A stretch of DNA of 64,000 bases from JBGTSJ01 sp041940305 (GTDB lineage Bacteria; Planctomycetota; Planctomycetia; Planctomycetales; Planctomycetaceae), in contig JBGTSJ010000018.1 in NCBI GenBank assembly GCA_041940305.1, forward strand, positions 62,001 through 126,000, read 5' to 3'. Shown one piece after another: positions 47,637-57,024 of the stretch. Every line of letters starts with the position of its first letter. Positions within the stretch are counted from its first letter, which is position 1. Below the pieces are notes generated by a model, which was given only the letters and a program-made list of their open reading frames with translations, had not been told where the DNA came from and ran no database searches. The position numbers and the translations under genes were made by a program.

Positions 47637-47675
47637 CCTCGAAACCCGGTTTCCTTCGGAAAACGGGTTTCGAGG
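47637..47675. terminator. Long hairpin between two converging genes
   Basis: CCTCGAAACCCGGTTTCC and GGAAAACGGGTTTCGAGG form an 18-bp stem with one mismatch and a TTC loop. It lies 36 bases after the Tat orphan stop and about 57 bases before the end of the minus-strand epimerase. It could end transcription from both sides. Confidence 0.65.
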
Positions 47676-47732
47676 CGCGCCGGCAACGACTACTCGTCGC
47701 GGCAGAGTCGATCCTCCGTCTCTCTCGCTGCG

Positions 47733-48686
47733 TCAACGAGTTCCCGCAGGTCTCGCGAGGTTTTCAAGAGCCGGGCCGACCTCCGGGAACTGGAATCGGA
47801 ATCCGTCCTGCAAAAGCCGCTGTGGAATCACGTAGCGGCCGTAAAGCCCCAGGTCCGGATCGGTCCGCAGTATCCACTTCGCTCCCCACCGCAGCATCAT
47901 CGGTGATACGGGCAGTCCAATCGGCATGCGGACCGCGCGCTGCAGCGCGCGCATGAATTTCGCCTGCGAGACTGGATACGGGGCCGAGGCGATGTAGGCC
48001 CCCTCCATCGTCGCATCCGTCAGGGCCCGCTCGAACAAGCGGTTCAGATCGGCCTCGTGAATCCAGCTGATGCCCTGACGCCCGTGCCCAATGCGGCCTC
48101 CCAGCCCCAGTCGCGCAAGTCGGGCCAGTTTCGCCAGCGCTCCGCTGCCGGCGCCCTGGTCGCGTCCCAATACGAAACTGGTCCGCAGGATCACGCCGCG
48201 CTGCGTTGGCAGCAGTCCGTCCCGGAACGCGCGCTCCCAGGCTTCCGCGACGACTGGGGCCAGCCCGACGCCGAACGCCGAGTCTTCGGTGCACACAGCG
48301 TCCGGCGGATCGCCATAGATGTGCGCGGTGCTCATCTGCACCCACACCGGCGGCCCTCCGATTTCGCGCACCGCTTCTCCCAGCACCCGCGTGCTCTCCA
48401 CCCGCGAACGGAGAATCTCATCCTGATGATCGGGCGTCTTGATGCAGTCCACGCTGCGGCCGGCGAGATTCACCAGACCGGCCGCCCCCTCCAGCGCTCG
48501 CTGCCATTCCCCCAGCGTGCGGCCATCCCAGGCCACGTGCTGCCAAGTCGCAGTCCCCCGCGGCGGCCGCCGAGACAGAATGACCGGCGACATTCCGCTC
48601 TCATCGAGATGCCGGGCCAACGACGTCCCCAGGAACCCGCTTCCGCCGGCGATCACGACCTTGTTGGCATTGGACAATGAACCCAT
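47733..48686 (-). CDS. TIGR01777-family SDR epimerase-like protein
   Basis: A 317-residue extended SDR with the NAD-binding loop VVIAGGSGFLGTSLARHL and the family motif VNLAGRSVDC, plus MSTAHIYGDP. DUF1731-like C-terminus with QDGFRFQFPEV. This family (YfcH/SDR39U1-type) is conserved, but its substrate is not established. Minus strand, and convergent with the Tat orphan gene. Confidence 0.92.
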   Translation of the reverse strand: MGSLSNANKVVIAGGSGFLGTSLARHLDESGMSPVILSRRPPRGTATWQHVAWDGRTLGEWQRALEGAAGLVNLAGRSVDCIKTPDHQDEILRSRVESTRVLGEAVREIGGPPVWVQMSTAHIYGDPPDAVCTEDSAFGVGLAPVVAEAWERAFRDGLLPTQRGVILRTSFVLGRDQGAGSGALAKLARLARLGLGGRIGHGRQGISWIHEADLNRLFERALTDATMEGAYIASAPYPVSQAKFMRALQRAVRMPIGLPVSPMMLRWGAKWILRTDPDLGLYGRYVIPQRLLQDGFRFQFPEVGPALENLARPAGTR

Positions 48687-48860
48687 CGCGAGACCGCCGG
48701 ACGAAACGAGGACTCTCTTGCACCATCTTGCCCCATGACCGCGGGGCTACCTCGCTGATTAACGGCAATCAACATCGTCCGTCTGCAGAGATATGGATTC
48801 GACGGGTGGCGGATGACCCGCGCGGTCTGATCATCGCCGTCAGTGCCGAAGGTCCGGAGC

Positions 48861-50381
48861 CTACAGAATCGATTCGATCTTCCGCTGCATCCAGTAGGCG
48901 AGCAGATGACGGCGGACGTACCAGTTGTAGAACCAGACCAGGGGAATGGCCGCCAGCGGCAGGAGCAGCGGATGCACGAGGATCGCCAGGGTGATGCTGG
49001 CGACGGCGATCACGATCGCTGAGAACAGCAGGAAGAGGCCGGTGAAGATGCCGCGTCCCGAGAAGGGGACGAGGGGCGAGAGCATGAAGAACGGCGCGTT
49101 GAGCAGGATGACGACGAGGATCGTGAACGAAATCAGCGGTCCGTTAAGGCCAAAGCCGAGCGACACAAGCGAGACGAGGATCGCAAACGCCATTGCCGGC
49201 AGGCTGAGACGTCGCGCGCCGCGGCTCCAGCCCGCGTAAAAGTCGTCGGGCTCGTGCGGCGTGAGCATCAGGGTGGGCATCGTGTGATTCTGGATCTCCC
49301 GGGTCAGGCACTCGCTGGGCTTGGCCACTCCCTGCACTAGAGTCACCACCGCCGTCAGTGCGCTCAGGCTGAATGCGGCCTCGTGGAAGCCGAACACTGC
49401 GGCGGCGAGTACCAGCAGGCTCACGAGTCCAAACAGACACGACATACCGATGACCCACCGGTCACCGGTGGAATGGATGCAGTAAGCCTGCCACGCCAGC
49501 GCATCTTCCCAGGCGCGGCGCGGCGGACGCCTGCGGTGCGCGGGAGCGGGCGATGCATCGGGCGCCGGCACGTCATCGGTTCCGTCGCCGCGCGACAACA
49601 TGCACAAACGCTGATGATAGGCCGCGAGCGCCAGCAGAGTGAGCACGCCATACAGTAACAGCGTGTTGCGGCTGGCCAGCAGCGTCAAACCGCCGGTGAT
49701 CGCGGCGAAGATTCGAGACGCGATGCTGACGTCGGACATCCAGTCGAACACCTGGACGGCCGCTTCCGGAATCGTCCAGCCGCCATAGCGCGTGAGCGCG
49801 CCGGCGATGATCCCGGGCCCGAGCATCAGAAACTCCCAGACGAGCAGGATCGCGAGGAACGATCCGAAAACTCCCTGCCGCGTTTTCCGATCCAGCGAAA
49901 ACAACAGGCCGAGCATCGACAGCAGCCCGAAGAGCGTGAGCAGAATCAACTCGTTCGCCAATAGATCGTCATACGGGATTCCTCCAAGAGTGATCACAAA
50001 CAGAAGAAACGGAATGCGCAGCAGCCAGACCGAGAGGAACCCCGTCCAGACCTGCGCCACCCGCACGGTGAGCCATTGCCGCGGCGTCACACCGGCCAGA
50101 AAGGCCAGCTCCTGAAACCCCGATGAGACGTCCCCCACGGAGTCTCCGCTCAGCCGCGTGGCGAGCAGGACGACTTCGAACAGGCTGATCGCGAACAGGC
50201 AACCGAGGACGATCGGGCCGACCGCCACGGCGGTCCCCTCCAGGAACACGCCCGGCAGCAACACCAGTGCGTGGGCACCGATGAAGCAGGCCCGGATGAC
50301 GGCCAGATCACTGCGCTGCGACTCGCGCGGCGTCGTCGAATGCAGTATTCCTGGAACGCGTGACGGCACAATCCGGCCCAA
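48861..50381 (-). CDS. ABC-2-type membrane protein (probable transporter permease)
   Basis: A 506-residue protein with about 10-12 predicted transmembrane segments, two blocks separated by a charged loop near 285-310 (PAPAHRRRPPRRAW). The first block has the GFQELAFLAGVTPRQWLTVR signature of ABC-2 permeases. No ATPase gene is adjacent. Probably a membrane permease or ABC-2-like export component, but no substrate can be named. It is transcribed away from the DUF1592 operon across a 480-bp divergent gap. Confidence 0.65.
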   Translation of the reverse strand: MGRIVPSRVPGILHSTTPRESQRSDLAVIRACFIGAHALVLLPGVFLEGTAVAVGPIVLGCLFAISLFEVVLLATRLSGDSVGDVSSGFQELAFLAGVTPRQWLTVRVAQVWTGFLSVWLLRIPFLLFVITLGGIPYDDLLANELILLTLFGLLSMLGLLFSLDRKTRQGVFGSFLAILLVWEFLMLGPGIIAGALTRYGGWTIPEAAVQVFDWMSDVSIASRIFAAITGGLTLLASRNTLLLYGVLTLLALAAYHQRLCMLSRGDGTDDVPAPDASPAPAHRRRPPRRAWEDALAWQAYCIHSTGDRWVIGMSCLFGLVSLLVLAAAVFGFHEAAFSLSALTAVVTLVQGVAKPSECLTREIQNHTMPTLMLTPHEPDDFYAGWSRGARRLSLPAMAFAILVSLVSLGFGLNGPLISFTILVVILLNAPFFMLSPLVPFSGRGIFTGLFLLFSAIVIAVASITLAILVHPLLLPLAAIPLVWFYNWYVRRHLLAYWMQRKIESIL

Positions 50382-50862
50382 GTTTACGGGGTGCAGGAGC
50401 AGGCAGCCTGTGCAGCTGTGCGCCGATCGGCCGACTCGGGTGCTGCAGCTGGAGGCACTGGAATGGTACTACGTTCACGGGTCGCCGGACGCGGGCGCGC
50501 TGGCACTCCGGCCGGACCGGCAAGTTGCGGGAGTTGCATCATTTCGCGCCGACCCGCCGACCGCAATCGCCAGAGGCGATTGCATGACGGGGAGGGCGAT
50601 GCTCCCGCCGAGCCGAACGAATCCGAACCCCTTGTTCGATCGCGGCTCCGCAGGAGCATCGCCCTCCCATAATGCCGATTCGAAGGCTCCAGGAGCGCCT
50701 CGGAACCGGCGCCGCGGCGCCGGATCCCGCCCCCCCTCAGCCGCGACGCGCGGGGGCCGGCTCCGCTGGCACCGACCGCAATTCGGATCCAGGCTGGGGC
50801 ATCGGCGTCTGGTAACGTTGCGGACGGAATCGTATGCTGAGGACAACCATCGGACTCCCCTC
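50382..50862. other. Divergent intergenic region with a planctomycete-type inverted repeat
   Basis: About 480 bp between a minus-strand permease and the plus-strand DUF1592 gene. The in-frame translation upstream of 50863 looks like debris rather than a gene. It must contain both promoters, but none stands out. A 16-bp perfect inverted repeat is listed separately. Confidence 0.55.
50590..50668. repeat. Inverted repeat with 16-bp perfect arms
   Basis: GGGAGGGCGATGCTCC (50590-50605) is matched by GGAGCATCGCCCTCCC (50653-50668), and partly matching CCGAGCCG/CGGCTCCG sequences lie inside. It resembles dispersed GC-rich planctomycete elements of this shape (from memory). Confidence 0.6.
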
Positions 50863-53800
50863 ATGCGAACCTCGGCGTGGATCCTCGTCGCTGCGGTACT
50901 GGGAAGCACGCTCTGCGGCGGCGTGTGGCTGTCGCTGACGTCCGCAATGCTGATGGCCGCCGAGAACAGCCCCGAGGCAGCTGCCCAAGGGCATTTCGAG
51001 TCGACGATCGCTCCCTTGCTGTCGCGGCATTGTGTGGATTGTCACGATGCCGCAGCCCAGAAAGGGGGACTCGACCTCTCGACGCGCGAGGCGGCTTTCG
51101 CCGGCGGAGACAGCGGCGCAGCGATCGTCGCCGGCAAGGCGAGTGAGAGCCTGCTGTGGCAGCACGTCGCAGCGGACGAGATGCCCAAGGGGCGCGCGCC
51201 GCTGTCGGTAGAGGAGAAGCGGCTGCTGAGGGAATGGATCGATGCCGGCGCTGCATGGTCGGGAACAATTGCGTCTCCGGAGCAGCGGCGCGGCGTCAGC
51301 AGCAGCGGCGTCGAAGGGGTCCGGCGTCTCACTGTCACGGAGTACATCGAGACGGTGCGCAGCGCCGTCGGCGTCGATATTGAAGCCGATGCGCGTCAGA
51401 TCCTGCCGCGGGACCTGCGGGCCGACGGGTTTACAAACACAGCCTACAATCTCAACGTCGATCTGCAGCATGTCGAGGGGTACGCGCAACTGGCGCAGCG
51501 GATCGTCGAGCAAATGGACGTCGTCATGTTCGCTGCCGAGTTCGCGCCGAAATCGGTGGCGAACCGGATGCGTCAGACGTCCGAACCGCTGACCTTCTCC
51601 CACGCCGAGCAGCGGTCGCTGATCTCCGGTATGGGACGCTGGCTGCTCCGGGGACCGTTGAATGAGCAGGAGATTCAGGCGTTCGTCGGCGTTGCCGAAG
51701 CAGTCTCGACCGAAGGGGGAGACGCCGTGGAATCGCTCCGGTTTGTCGTCGAAGCGATGCTGCAGTCGCCGCGGTTCGTTTATCGGATCGAACCCCACCG
51801 CGACGATTCGGAACAAGTGGATGCGTATGTGCTCGCCTCGCGGATGAGCTATATCGTGTGGGGTGCGCCGCCGGATCGTGAATTGATGCGCGCGGCTGAG
51901 GCGGGCGAGCTTGGCGATCGGGGCAGCGTCGCCGCGCAGTTGCAGAGAATGCTTGAGGACCCGCGAGCGATTGAGCGGTCGACCCAGTTTGCGCGGGAAT
52001 GGCTGAATCTCGATCGGCTGGAGTATCTGCGTCCCGATGCCGAGCGGTTCCCCACCTGGGATCCTCAGCTGGCGACCGATATGCGGAACGAAACGCTTGC
52101 GTTTTTCCGGGAGGTTGCCTGGGAGCAGAACCGTCCGCTCGGGGAACTGCTCAACGCCCAGTTGACGTTCGCAACGCCGCGGCTGGCGGCGCACTACGGT
52201 CTGGACGGCAGGCCTTCGGAACCATCGTCGATCGCCGTGCCAGCCGTGGTGCAAGTGGAGACTCCGTCCTACGAGCGGGTGCGCAACGGTTTGCAGGTTC
52301 TGTACACGTTCACGGAAGGGGCGGGCGACACGGTCCGGGACTCCGCTGATGCCGGTGAACCGTTGCATCTGGAGATCGCCGATTCCGCCGCCGTCCGGTG
52401 GAGCGATGCCGGACTGACGATCCAGTCGTCCACGCTCATTGCGGCCGACCAGCCACCGGCGCGGTTGATCGACGCTGTGCGGCGATCGCAGTCGATCACC
52501 CTCGAAGCCTGGATCACCCCCGCCAACACGACACAGGCAGGCCCCGCGCGAATCCTCACGCTGTCGAACAGCATCAGCGCCCGAAACTTCACGCTGGGAC
52601 AGGACGCCAACAGGTACGAGGTTCGGTTCCGTCACAAGCGGACGGATGCCAACGGACATCCCGCCGTCAGCAGCCCCGCCGGTTCGCTCGCAACCCGGAC
52701 CAGCCACGTGGTCTATACGCGCGAGGCGTCGGGGACCACACGACTCTATATTGACGGCGACGAGGTGGCGCGGATGGACAGTTCCTCTCCGAGCGACCTG
52801 TCGAACTGGGAGAGCGGATTCAAGCTGGCATTAGCCAATGAGCATTCACGAGATCGCACCTGGCTGGGCACGCTGCATCTGGCGGCGATCTATGACCGGG
52901 CTCTGACGCAGGATGAAGTGCGGCAGAACCGCGCGGCCGGCCCCCGCCCGACGGGGAGAACTGCTACCACTGCGGCGGACAATCAGCAACTCGTCTCCAG
53001 CCGGCGTCGTCCATTGTCCCGGAAGGACCTGCAAGCGCTGTATTTATTTGATGAGGTGGATGGGGATCTGGTGCATGACTCGTCCGGCGCCGGAGATCCA
53101 ATTCACCTGCTGATTGATGCTCCGAAGAACATCCGCTGGCATTCCGCCGGTCTCACGGTCACCACAGCCACGCTCATTTCGAGCAGCAGCCCCGCAGGCC
53201 GACTGGTTGAAGCGATCCGTGCCTCGGGCGAGACAACGATTGAGGCCTGGGTGACGCCCGCCACGGTCGCGCAGACTGGTCCGGCGCGAGTGGTCTCGCT
53301 CTCGTCAGGACCGAGCCTTCGGAACTTCACGCTCGGACAGGACGGAGACAAGTACGACGTCCGCTTCCGCACCACGGCCACTTCGGAGAACGGAATTCCC
53401 AGCCTGGCGAGTCCCGTGGGCACGGCCGAAGTGCGTCCGACCCGTGTCGTCTACACGCGTAACAGCGATGGCCGGACGGCGCTGTACGTTGACGGGATGG
53501 AGATTGCCCAATCACAGCCGGCCGCGGGCGACCTCACTCATTGGGACGAAGGCTTCCGGCTCGCGATGGCCAATGAGACAAGTGGCGATCGACCCTGGCT
53601 GGGGACGTTCCATCTCGTGGCGATCTACAGCCGGGCGTTGACGCCGGACGAGATTCGCTGGCAGGGGGCCGGGCTGGCCCGCTATGACCTGACGGAGAAC
53701 CCTGACCGGGGCGGCTTGCTGACTCAGGGGAGCCTGCTCACGATCGGCGGCGATGACGCGTCGATGGTGACGCGCGGGCTGTTCATCCTGACCGACTTTC

Positions 53801-54297
53801 TGCACGGCGCCGTCGACGACCCGCCCGCCTGTGTGGATACGACGCCCGTTCCCGCGGAGCCAGGCATGTCGCGGCGGGCGGTGGCGATGCAGCGGATCAC
53901 CAACGCAGCGTGCGCCGGCTGCCATTCGCGATTCGAACCTCCGGCGTTCGGCCTCGAGAAGTTCGACGGCATCGGCGCCTCCCATGAGCGGGACGAGTAC
54001 GGCAACCTGTTGCGCGAAGATGGCGAAATCCTGTTCCCGGGCGATGACCAGACGGTTCGATTCAACAGCGTTGCCGAACTCATGGATCTCCTCGCCGGCA
54101 GCGATCGCGTCCAGCTTGGGATTACGCGCAAGCTCACGCAGTACGCCCTCGGCCGGCCGCTGGTCGATGCGGACGAGCCGGTGATTGCTAAGATTCACCG
54201 GGAGGCGCAGGACCACGGAGGAACGTACCGCGCGTTGATCACCGCTATCATTCTCAGCGACCTGGTGCAGAAGACTGGCAGAGACATCGACGGCTGA
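50863..54297 (+). CDS. DUF1592/DUF1588/DUF1585-type cytochrome with two inserted LamG domains
   Basis: A 1144-residue exported protein. Signal peptide, then the PSCyt1-like CVDCH heme motif (about 57-61), DUF1587/DUF1592 region (TVTEYIETVRSAVGV, SRMSYIVWGAPPDREL and FAREWLNLDRLEYL). Next come two LamG jelly-roll domains (about 475-690 and about 720-940; SITLEAWITPANTT and TTIEAWVTPATVAQ), then DUF1588 (RGGLLTQGSLL; heme motif CAGCH near 1017) and DUF1585 at the end. The LamG pair sits at the DUF1592/DUF1588 boundary, which is unusual. It works with the DUF1552 protein downstream; their substrate is unknown. Confidence 0.87.
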   Translation: MRTSAWILVAAVLGSTLCGGVWLSLTSAMLMAAENSPEAAAQGHFESTIAPLLSRHCVDCHDAAAQKGGLDLSTREAAFAGGDSGAAIVAGKASESLLWQHVAADEMPKGRAPLSVEEKRLLREWIDAGAAWSGTIASPEQRRGVSSSGVEGVRRLTVTEYIETVRSAVGVDIEADARQILPRDLRADGFTNTAYNLNVDLQHVEGYAQLAQRIVEQMDVVMFAAEFAPKSVANRMRQTSEPLTFSHAEQRSLISGMGRWLLRGPLNEQEIQAFVGVAEAVSTEGGDAVESLRFVVEAMLQSPRFVYRIEPHRDDSEQVDAYVLASRMSYIVWGAPPDRELMRAAEAGELGDRGSVAAQLQRMLEDPRAIERSTQFAREWLNLDRLEYLRPDAERFPTWDPQLATDMRNETLAFFREVAWEQNRPLGELLNAQLTFATPRLAAHYGLDGRPSEPSSIAVPAVVQVETPSYERVRNGLQVLYTFTEGAGDTVRDSADAGEPLHLEIADSAAVRWSDAGLTIQSSTLIAADQPPARLIDAVRRSQSITLEAWITPANTTQAGPARILTLSNSISARNFTLGQDANRYEVRFRHKRTDANGHPAVSSPAGSLATRTSHVVYTREASGTTRLYIDGDEVARMDSSSPSDLSNWESGFKLALANEHSRDRTWLGTLHLAAIYDRALTQDEVRQNRAAGPRPTGRTATTAADNQQLVSSRRRPLSRKDLQALYLFDEVDGDLVHDSSGAGDPIHLLIDAPKNIRWHSAGLTVTTATLISSSSPAGRLVEAIRASGETTIEAWVTPATVAQTGPARVVSLSSGPSLRNFTLGQDGDKYDVRFRTTATSENGIPSLASPVGTAEVRPTRVVYTRNSDGRTALYVDGMEIAQSQPAAGDLTHWDEGFRLAMANETSGDRPWLGTFHLVAIYSRALTPDEIRWQGAGLARYDLTENPDRGGLLTQGSLLTIGGDDASMVTRGLFILTDFLHGAVDDPPACVDTTPVPAEPGMSRRAVAMQRITNAACAGCHSRFEPPAFGLEKFDGIGASHERDEYGNLLREDGEILFPGDDQTVRFNSVAELMDLLAGSDRVQLGITRKLTQYALGRPLVDADEPVIAKIHREAQDHGGTYRALITAIILSDLVQKTGRDIDG

Positions 54298-54351
54298 GTC
54301 CGTCGGATGGCTGCCCGACCAGCCAACAGCTGCAACGTGGGATCAGGATCT

Positions 54352-55791
54352 ATGACAAACCGCCGCATCACTCGTCGGACAGTGCTCAAAGGGATCGGCG
54401 GCGTCGCCATCGGACTGCCATTGCTGGAGGAAATGATCGGTTCAGCGGCGATGGGAGCATCCTCTTCTCCCGACGTGCCGGTGCGTGCCTTCAATGTGTT
54501 CTTCGGGCTGGGCATCCCGGCTCCTCTGCAGGCTGAGGGGTTCGACGGCGTCCTCGAGCCTCTCAAGCCTCTCGCCGACAAGCTGCTCATCATGCGGAAT
54601 GTGGACCACGTCCGCTGCGACGAGGCGGGCATCAACGCCCACTGGGACGGCTCCGCGGCCGCATTTGTCGCCGAGCCTCCGAATGGCACGGCTCGCGCGG
54701 GAGGTCCGTCGGTCGATCAACTTATCCGCGCCGCTCACTATCCCGATGGTCTCCCGGCCGACATGGTGCCGACCCTCGTCGCGGGCACCTACTTCCGCCG
54801 CAACGACCGCGTCGTCCGGTACGTGCACAGCTTCAATCGAGACGGCAGTCCCGCCGGAGCGATGCAGGAGCAGCCGCGCGACTTGTTCGAGCGTCTGTTC
54901 GGATCGGCCGCTGCCGCCGAGCGCGACAATCCGCGGACGCGGCGGCTGCGGCGGAGCGTCCTCGACTCGATTGTGGAGCAGTCGAAGTTCTACACGGGTG
55001 AGAACTCGCCGCTGGGGGCCGCGTCGAAGGCGCGGCTGTCGGATCACCTCGACCGGATCCGCGAGTATGAGCAGCGCGCGTTCGCCATGGCCGAGCAGAC
55101 GGAGGAGCGCCGCCGCACGCCCCCCGTCCCGCCGGAATCGAAGCTGCTGCATGGCGAAGCAGCCGATCCGGGAGGGCAGGGCATCGACATTACGCTCGAC
55201 GAACTGACCGCCGAATGGCGGCTGCAGGCGGAACTGTATGCCTTTGCCATCGAATGCGACCGTGCCCGCTTCGGCTCCATCACCTTTCTCGCCGCCGGCG
55301 AGCGCATCCGCCTGAAGGGGGATTACGAGTACAACGGCCGCCAGGTGTTCCAGTTCGACGACGGCGGCCAGCGGAATGCCGGCGGCGACCAGGGCTGCAG
55401 CCACGAGTGGTGGCACGACTTCAACGAGTCGAAAGACAACAAGGCGCTCCGCGCCCACGCCCACATGAAACTCCGCGAGGTCGCCTACTTCCTGAAGTTG
55501 CTCGATCGCCCGGAAATGGTTGAGGCCAACGGCCGCACTGTCCTGGAGAACTCGCTGATCACGATCTCCACCGAATCGGGGGACGGCCGTCACAACGACG
55601 TCAAACGGGAACTGTCGGGAGTGTTCCACGCCATCACGGGCGCCGCCGGACGTTTCAAGACCGGGCAGACCATCGACGTGCAGGCCGAAGGACTCGATGT
55701 CTACAACACCATGCTGTCCACGATGGGTGTCGCCGACCGGCTCGGCCCGCAGGATCGCGAGCATCTAGCGGTGGATGCGATTCGCGCGTAG
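54352..55791 (+). CDS. DUF1552 Tat-exported protein
   Basis: A 479-residue protein with a twin-Arg start (RRITRRTVLKGIGGVAIGLP) and the DUF1552 body (FNVFFGLGIPAPLQAEGF, LADKLLIMRNVDHV; then SVDQLIRAAHYPD and SEGDGRHNDVKREL-like ESGDGRHNDVK). It follows the DUF1592 cytochrome by 54 bp, the standard pairing in planctomycetes. Its role beside that cytochrome is not established. The start at 54352 was chosen over 54307 because it begins the twin-Arg leader after a GGATCAGGATC site. Confidence 0.9.
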   Translation: MTNRRITRRTVLKGIGGVAIGLPLLEEMIGSAAMGASSSPDVPVRAFNVFFGLGIPAPLQAEGFDGVLEPLKPLADKLLIMRNVDHVRCDEAGINAHWDGSAAAFVAEPPNGTARAGGPSVDQLIRAAHYPDGLPADMVPTLVAGTYFRRNDRVVRYVHSFNRDGSPAGAMQEQPRDLFERLFGSAAAAERDNPRTRRLRRSVLDSIVEQSKFYTGENSPLGAASKARLSDHLDRIREYEQRAFAMAEQTEERRRTPPVPPESKLLHGEAADPGGQGIDITLDELTAEWRLQAELYAFAIECDRARFGSITFLAAGERIRLKGDYEYNGRQVFQFDDGGQRNAGGDQGCSHEWWHDFNESKDNKALRAHAHMKLREVAYFLKLLDRPEMVEANGRTVLENSLITISTESGDGRHNDVKRELSGVFHAITGAAGRFKTGQTIDVQAEGLDVYNTMLSTMGVADRLGPQDREHLAVDAIRA

Positions 55792-55836
55792 ACAAGACCT
55801 CGTTGCATCACACGCCGACGCGTTCTCCTTGGACGT

Positions 55837-56823
55837 TCACGAGCGGACGATGCCGGCGATCTGGTCGGGGGTCAGCGGCTCCTGCAGCCGAGCCCCAAGC
55901 TGACCGACGATTCGCGCCGCGGCATGGGACGCCAGCCGCCCCGCCTGCCTCCACGTCAGCCCGTTGGTGACGCCGTACAGGATGCCCGCGGCGTACATGT
56001 CCCCCGCCCCGGTGGTGTCGACCGCCTTAACCGGCACGCCATCGATCGGGATGACTTCCCCCGCGTGCATCAGGATCGATCCGTCCTCACTCATCGTGAG
56101 CGCGACGTTCTCGGCATGGCGATGGATCTCGTGCGCGCACTCGATGGCGTCCGTCAGCCCGGTGAGCGCCCGGGCCTCGTCCAGGTTGCAGAACAGCAGG
56201 TCGACCGGGCCTTCGATCAGTTTCCAGAATTCGTCCCGGTGGTGCTGAATCAGGAACGGGTCCGACACCGTGAAGGCGACTTTTGTCCCGTGCTGCTTCG
56301 CCAGTTCGATCGCCCGGTACGCGGCGGACCGGGTCGGCTCGCCGCCAAAGAGATAGCCCTCGACGTAGACGTACTTCGCGTTGCGGACGTGCTGCTCATC
56401 GATGTCGTTCGCCCCCAGCGTCGCCGAGGCCCCCAGGCTCGTGAGCATCGTCCGCTGCGCATCGGGCGTGATCAGGATCACGCACGTCCCCGTCGGCAGG
56501 TCGGTCGCCGGCACATCGATGATCGTCCCAACCGTCCGCATGTCGTCCAGAAAGAACTGCCCCAGATCGTCTCGTCCCACTTTCCCCGCGTAGGCGGCGC
56601 TACCGCCAAAGTCGGCGACTCCCATCACCGTATTCGCCGCCGATCCCCCCGCGCACCGCGCGACCGGAATCCCCTGCAGCTGGGCCAGCACGCGCTGCTG
56701 AATCTCGCCGTCCACCAGCGTCATGATGCCCTTCTGAAAACCGACCTCTTCCAGAAGCGCATCGCTGACATGCGCCTGCACGTCCACCAGCGAGTTCCCC
56801 ACCCCGTACACATCAAAGTTCAT
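55837..56823 (-). CDS. PfkB-family kinase (adenosine/sugar kinase-like)
   Basis: A 328-residue ribokinase-fold enzyme with the GGSAANTVMGVADFGG N-terminal signature, the PfkB C-terminal signature DTTGAGDMYAAGIL (catalytic Asp) and a VEGYLFGGEP segment. It is closest in pattern to adenosine-kinase-like PfkB proteins, but ribose or other sugars are possible substrates. The intact DTTGAGD motif supports an active kinase. Minus strand, alone between two plus-strand genes. Confidence 0.94.
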   Translation of the reverse strand: MNFDVYGVGNSLVDVQAHVSDALLEEVGFQKGIMTLVDGEIQQRVLAQLQGIPVARCAGGSAANTVMGVADFGGSAAYAGKVGRDDLGQFFLDDMRTVGTIIDVPATDLPTGTCVILITPDAQRTMLTSLGASATLGANDIDEQHVRNAKYVYVEGYLFGGEPTRSAAYRAIELAKQHGTKVAFTVSDPFLIQHHRDEFWKLIEGPVDLLFCNLDEARALTGLTDAIECAHEIHRHAENVALTMSEDGSILMHAGEVIPIDGVPVKAVDTTGAGDMYAAGILYGVTNGLTWRQAGRLASHAAARIVGQLGARLQEPLTPDQIAGIVRS

Positions 56824-56850
56824 GATCTGCCTTCTGATTGCGTCCCCCGC

Positions 56851-56877
56851 GAGCGGCGGGGTTCAACCCCGCCGCTC
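56851..56877. repeat. Perfect 11-bp stem palindrome (first of two)
   Basis: GAGCGGCGGGG TTCAA CCCCGCCGCTC, a perfect hairpin. A nearly identical copy is at 58582-58607, so the two flank the second Tat orphan gene. Confidence 0.65.
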
Positions 56878-57024
56878 ATGGTCCTCTCGATTTCCCACGA
56901 GAGATTAGCGCCCCCCATCCCAAACAACAATGCCCCGCCGCGCCCAACCCGTTACAATGCTTTCTCTCGTCTCGCGCGGAGGTTCCCCTCAACCCGACAC
57001 TCCGGGCCGTCAAGGAGTCCGCTC

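Noticed and set aside
50158..50862. Upstream extension of the DUF1592 gene
   Set aside because: The in-frame stretch crosses an inverted repeat and the antisense of a permease; the signal peptide starts at 50863.
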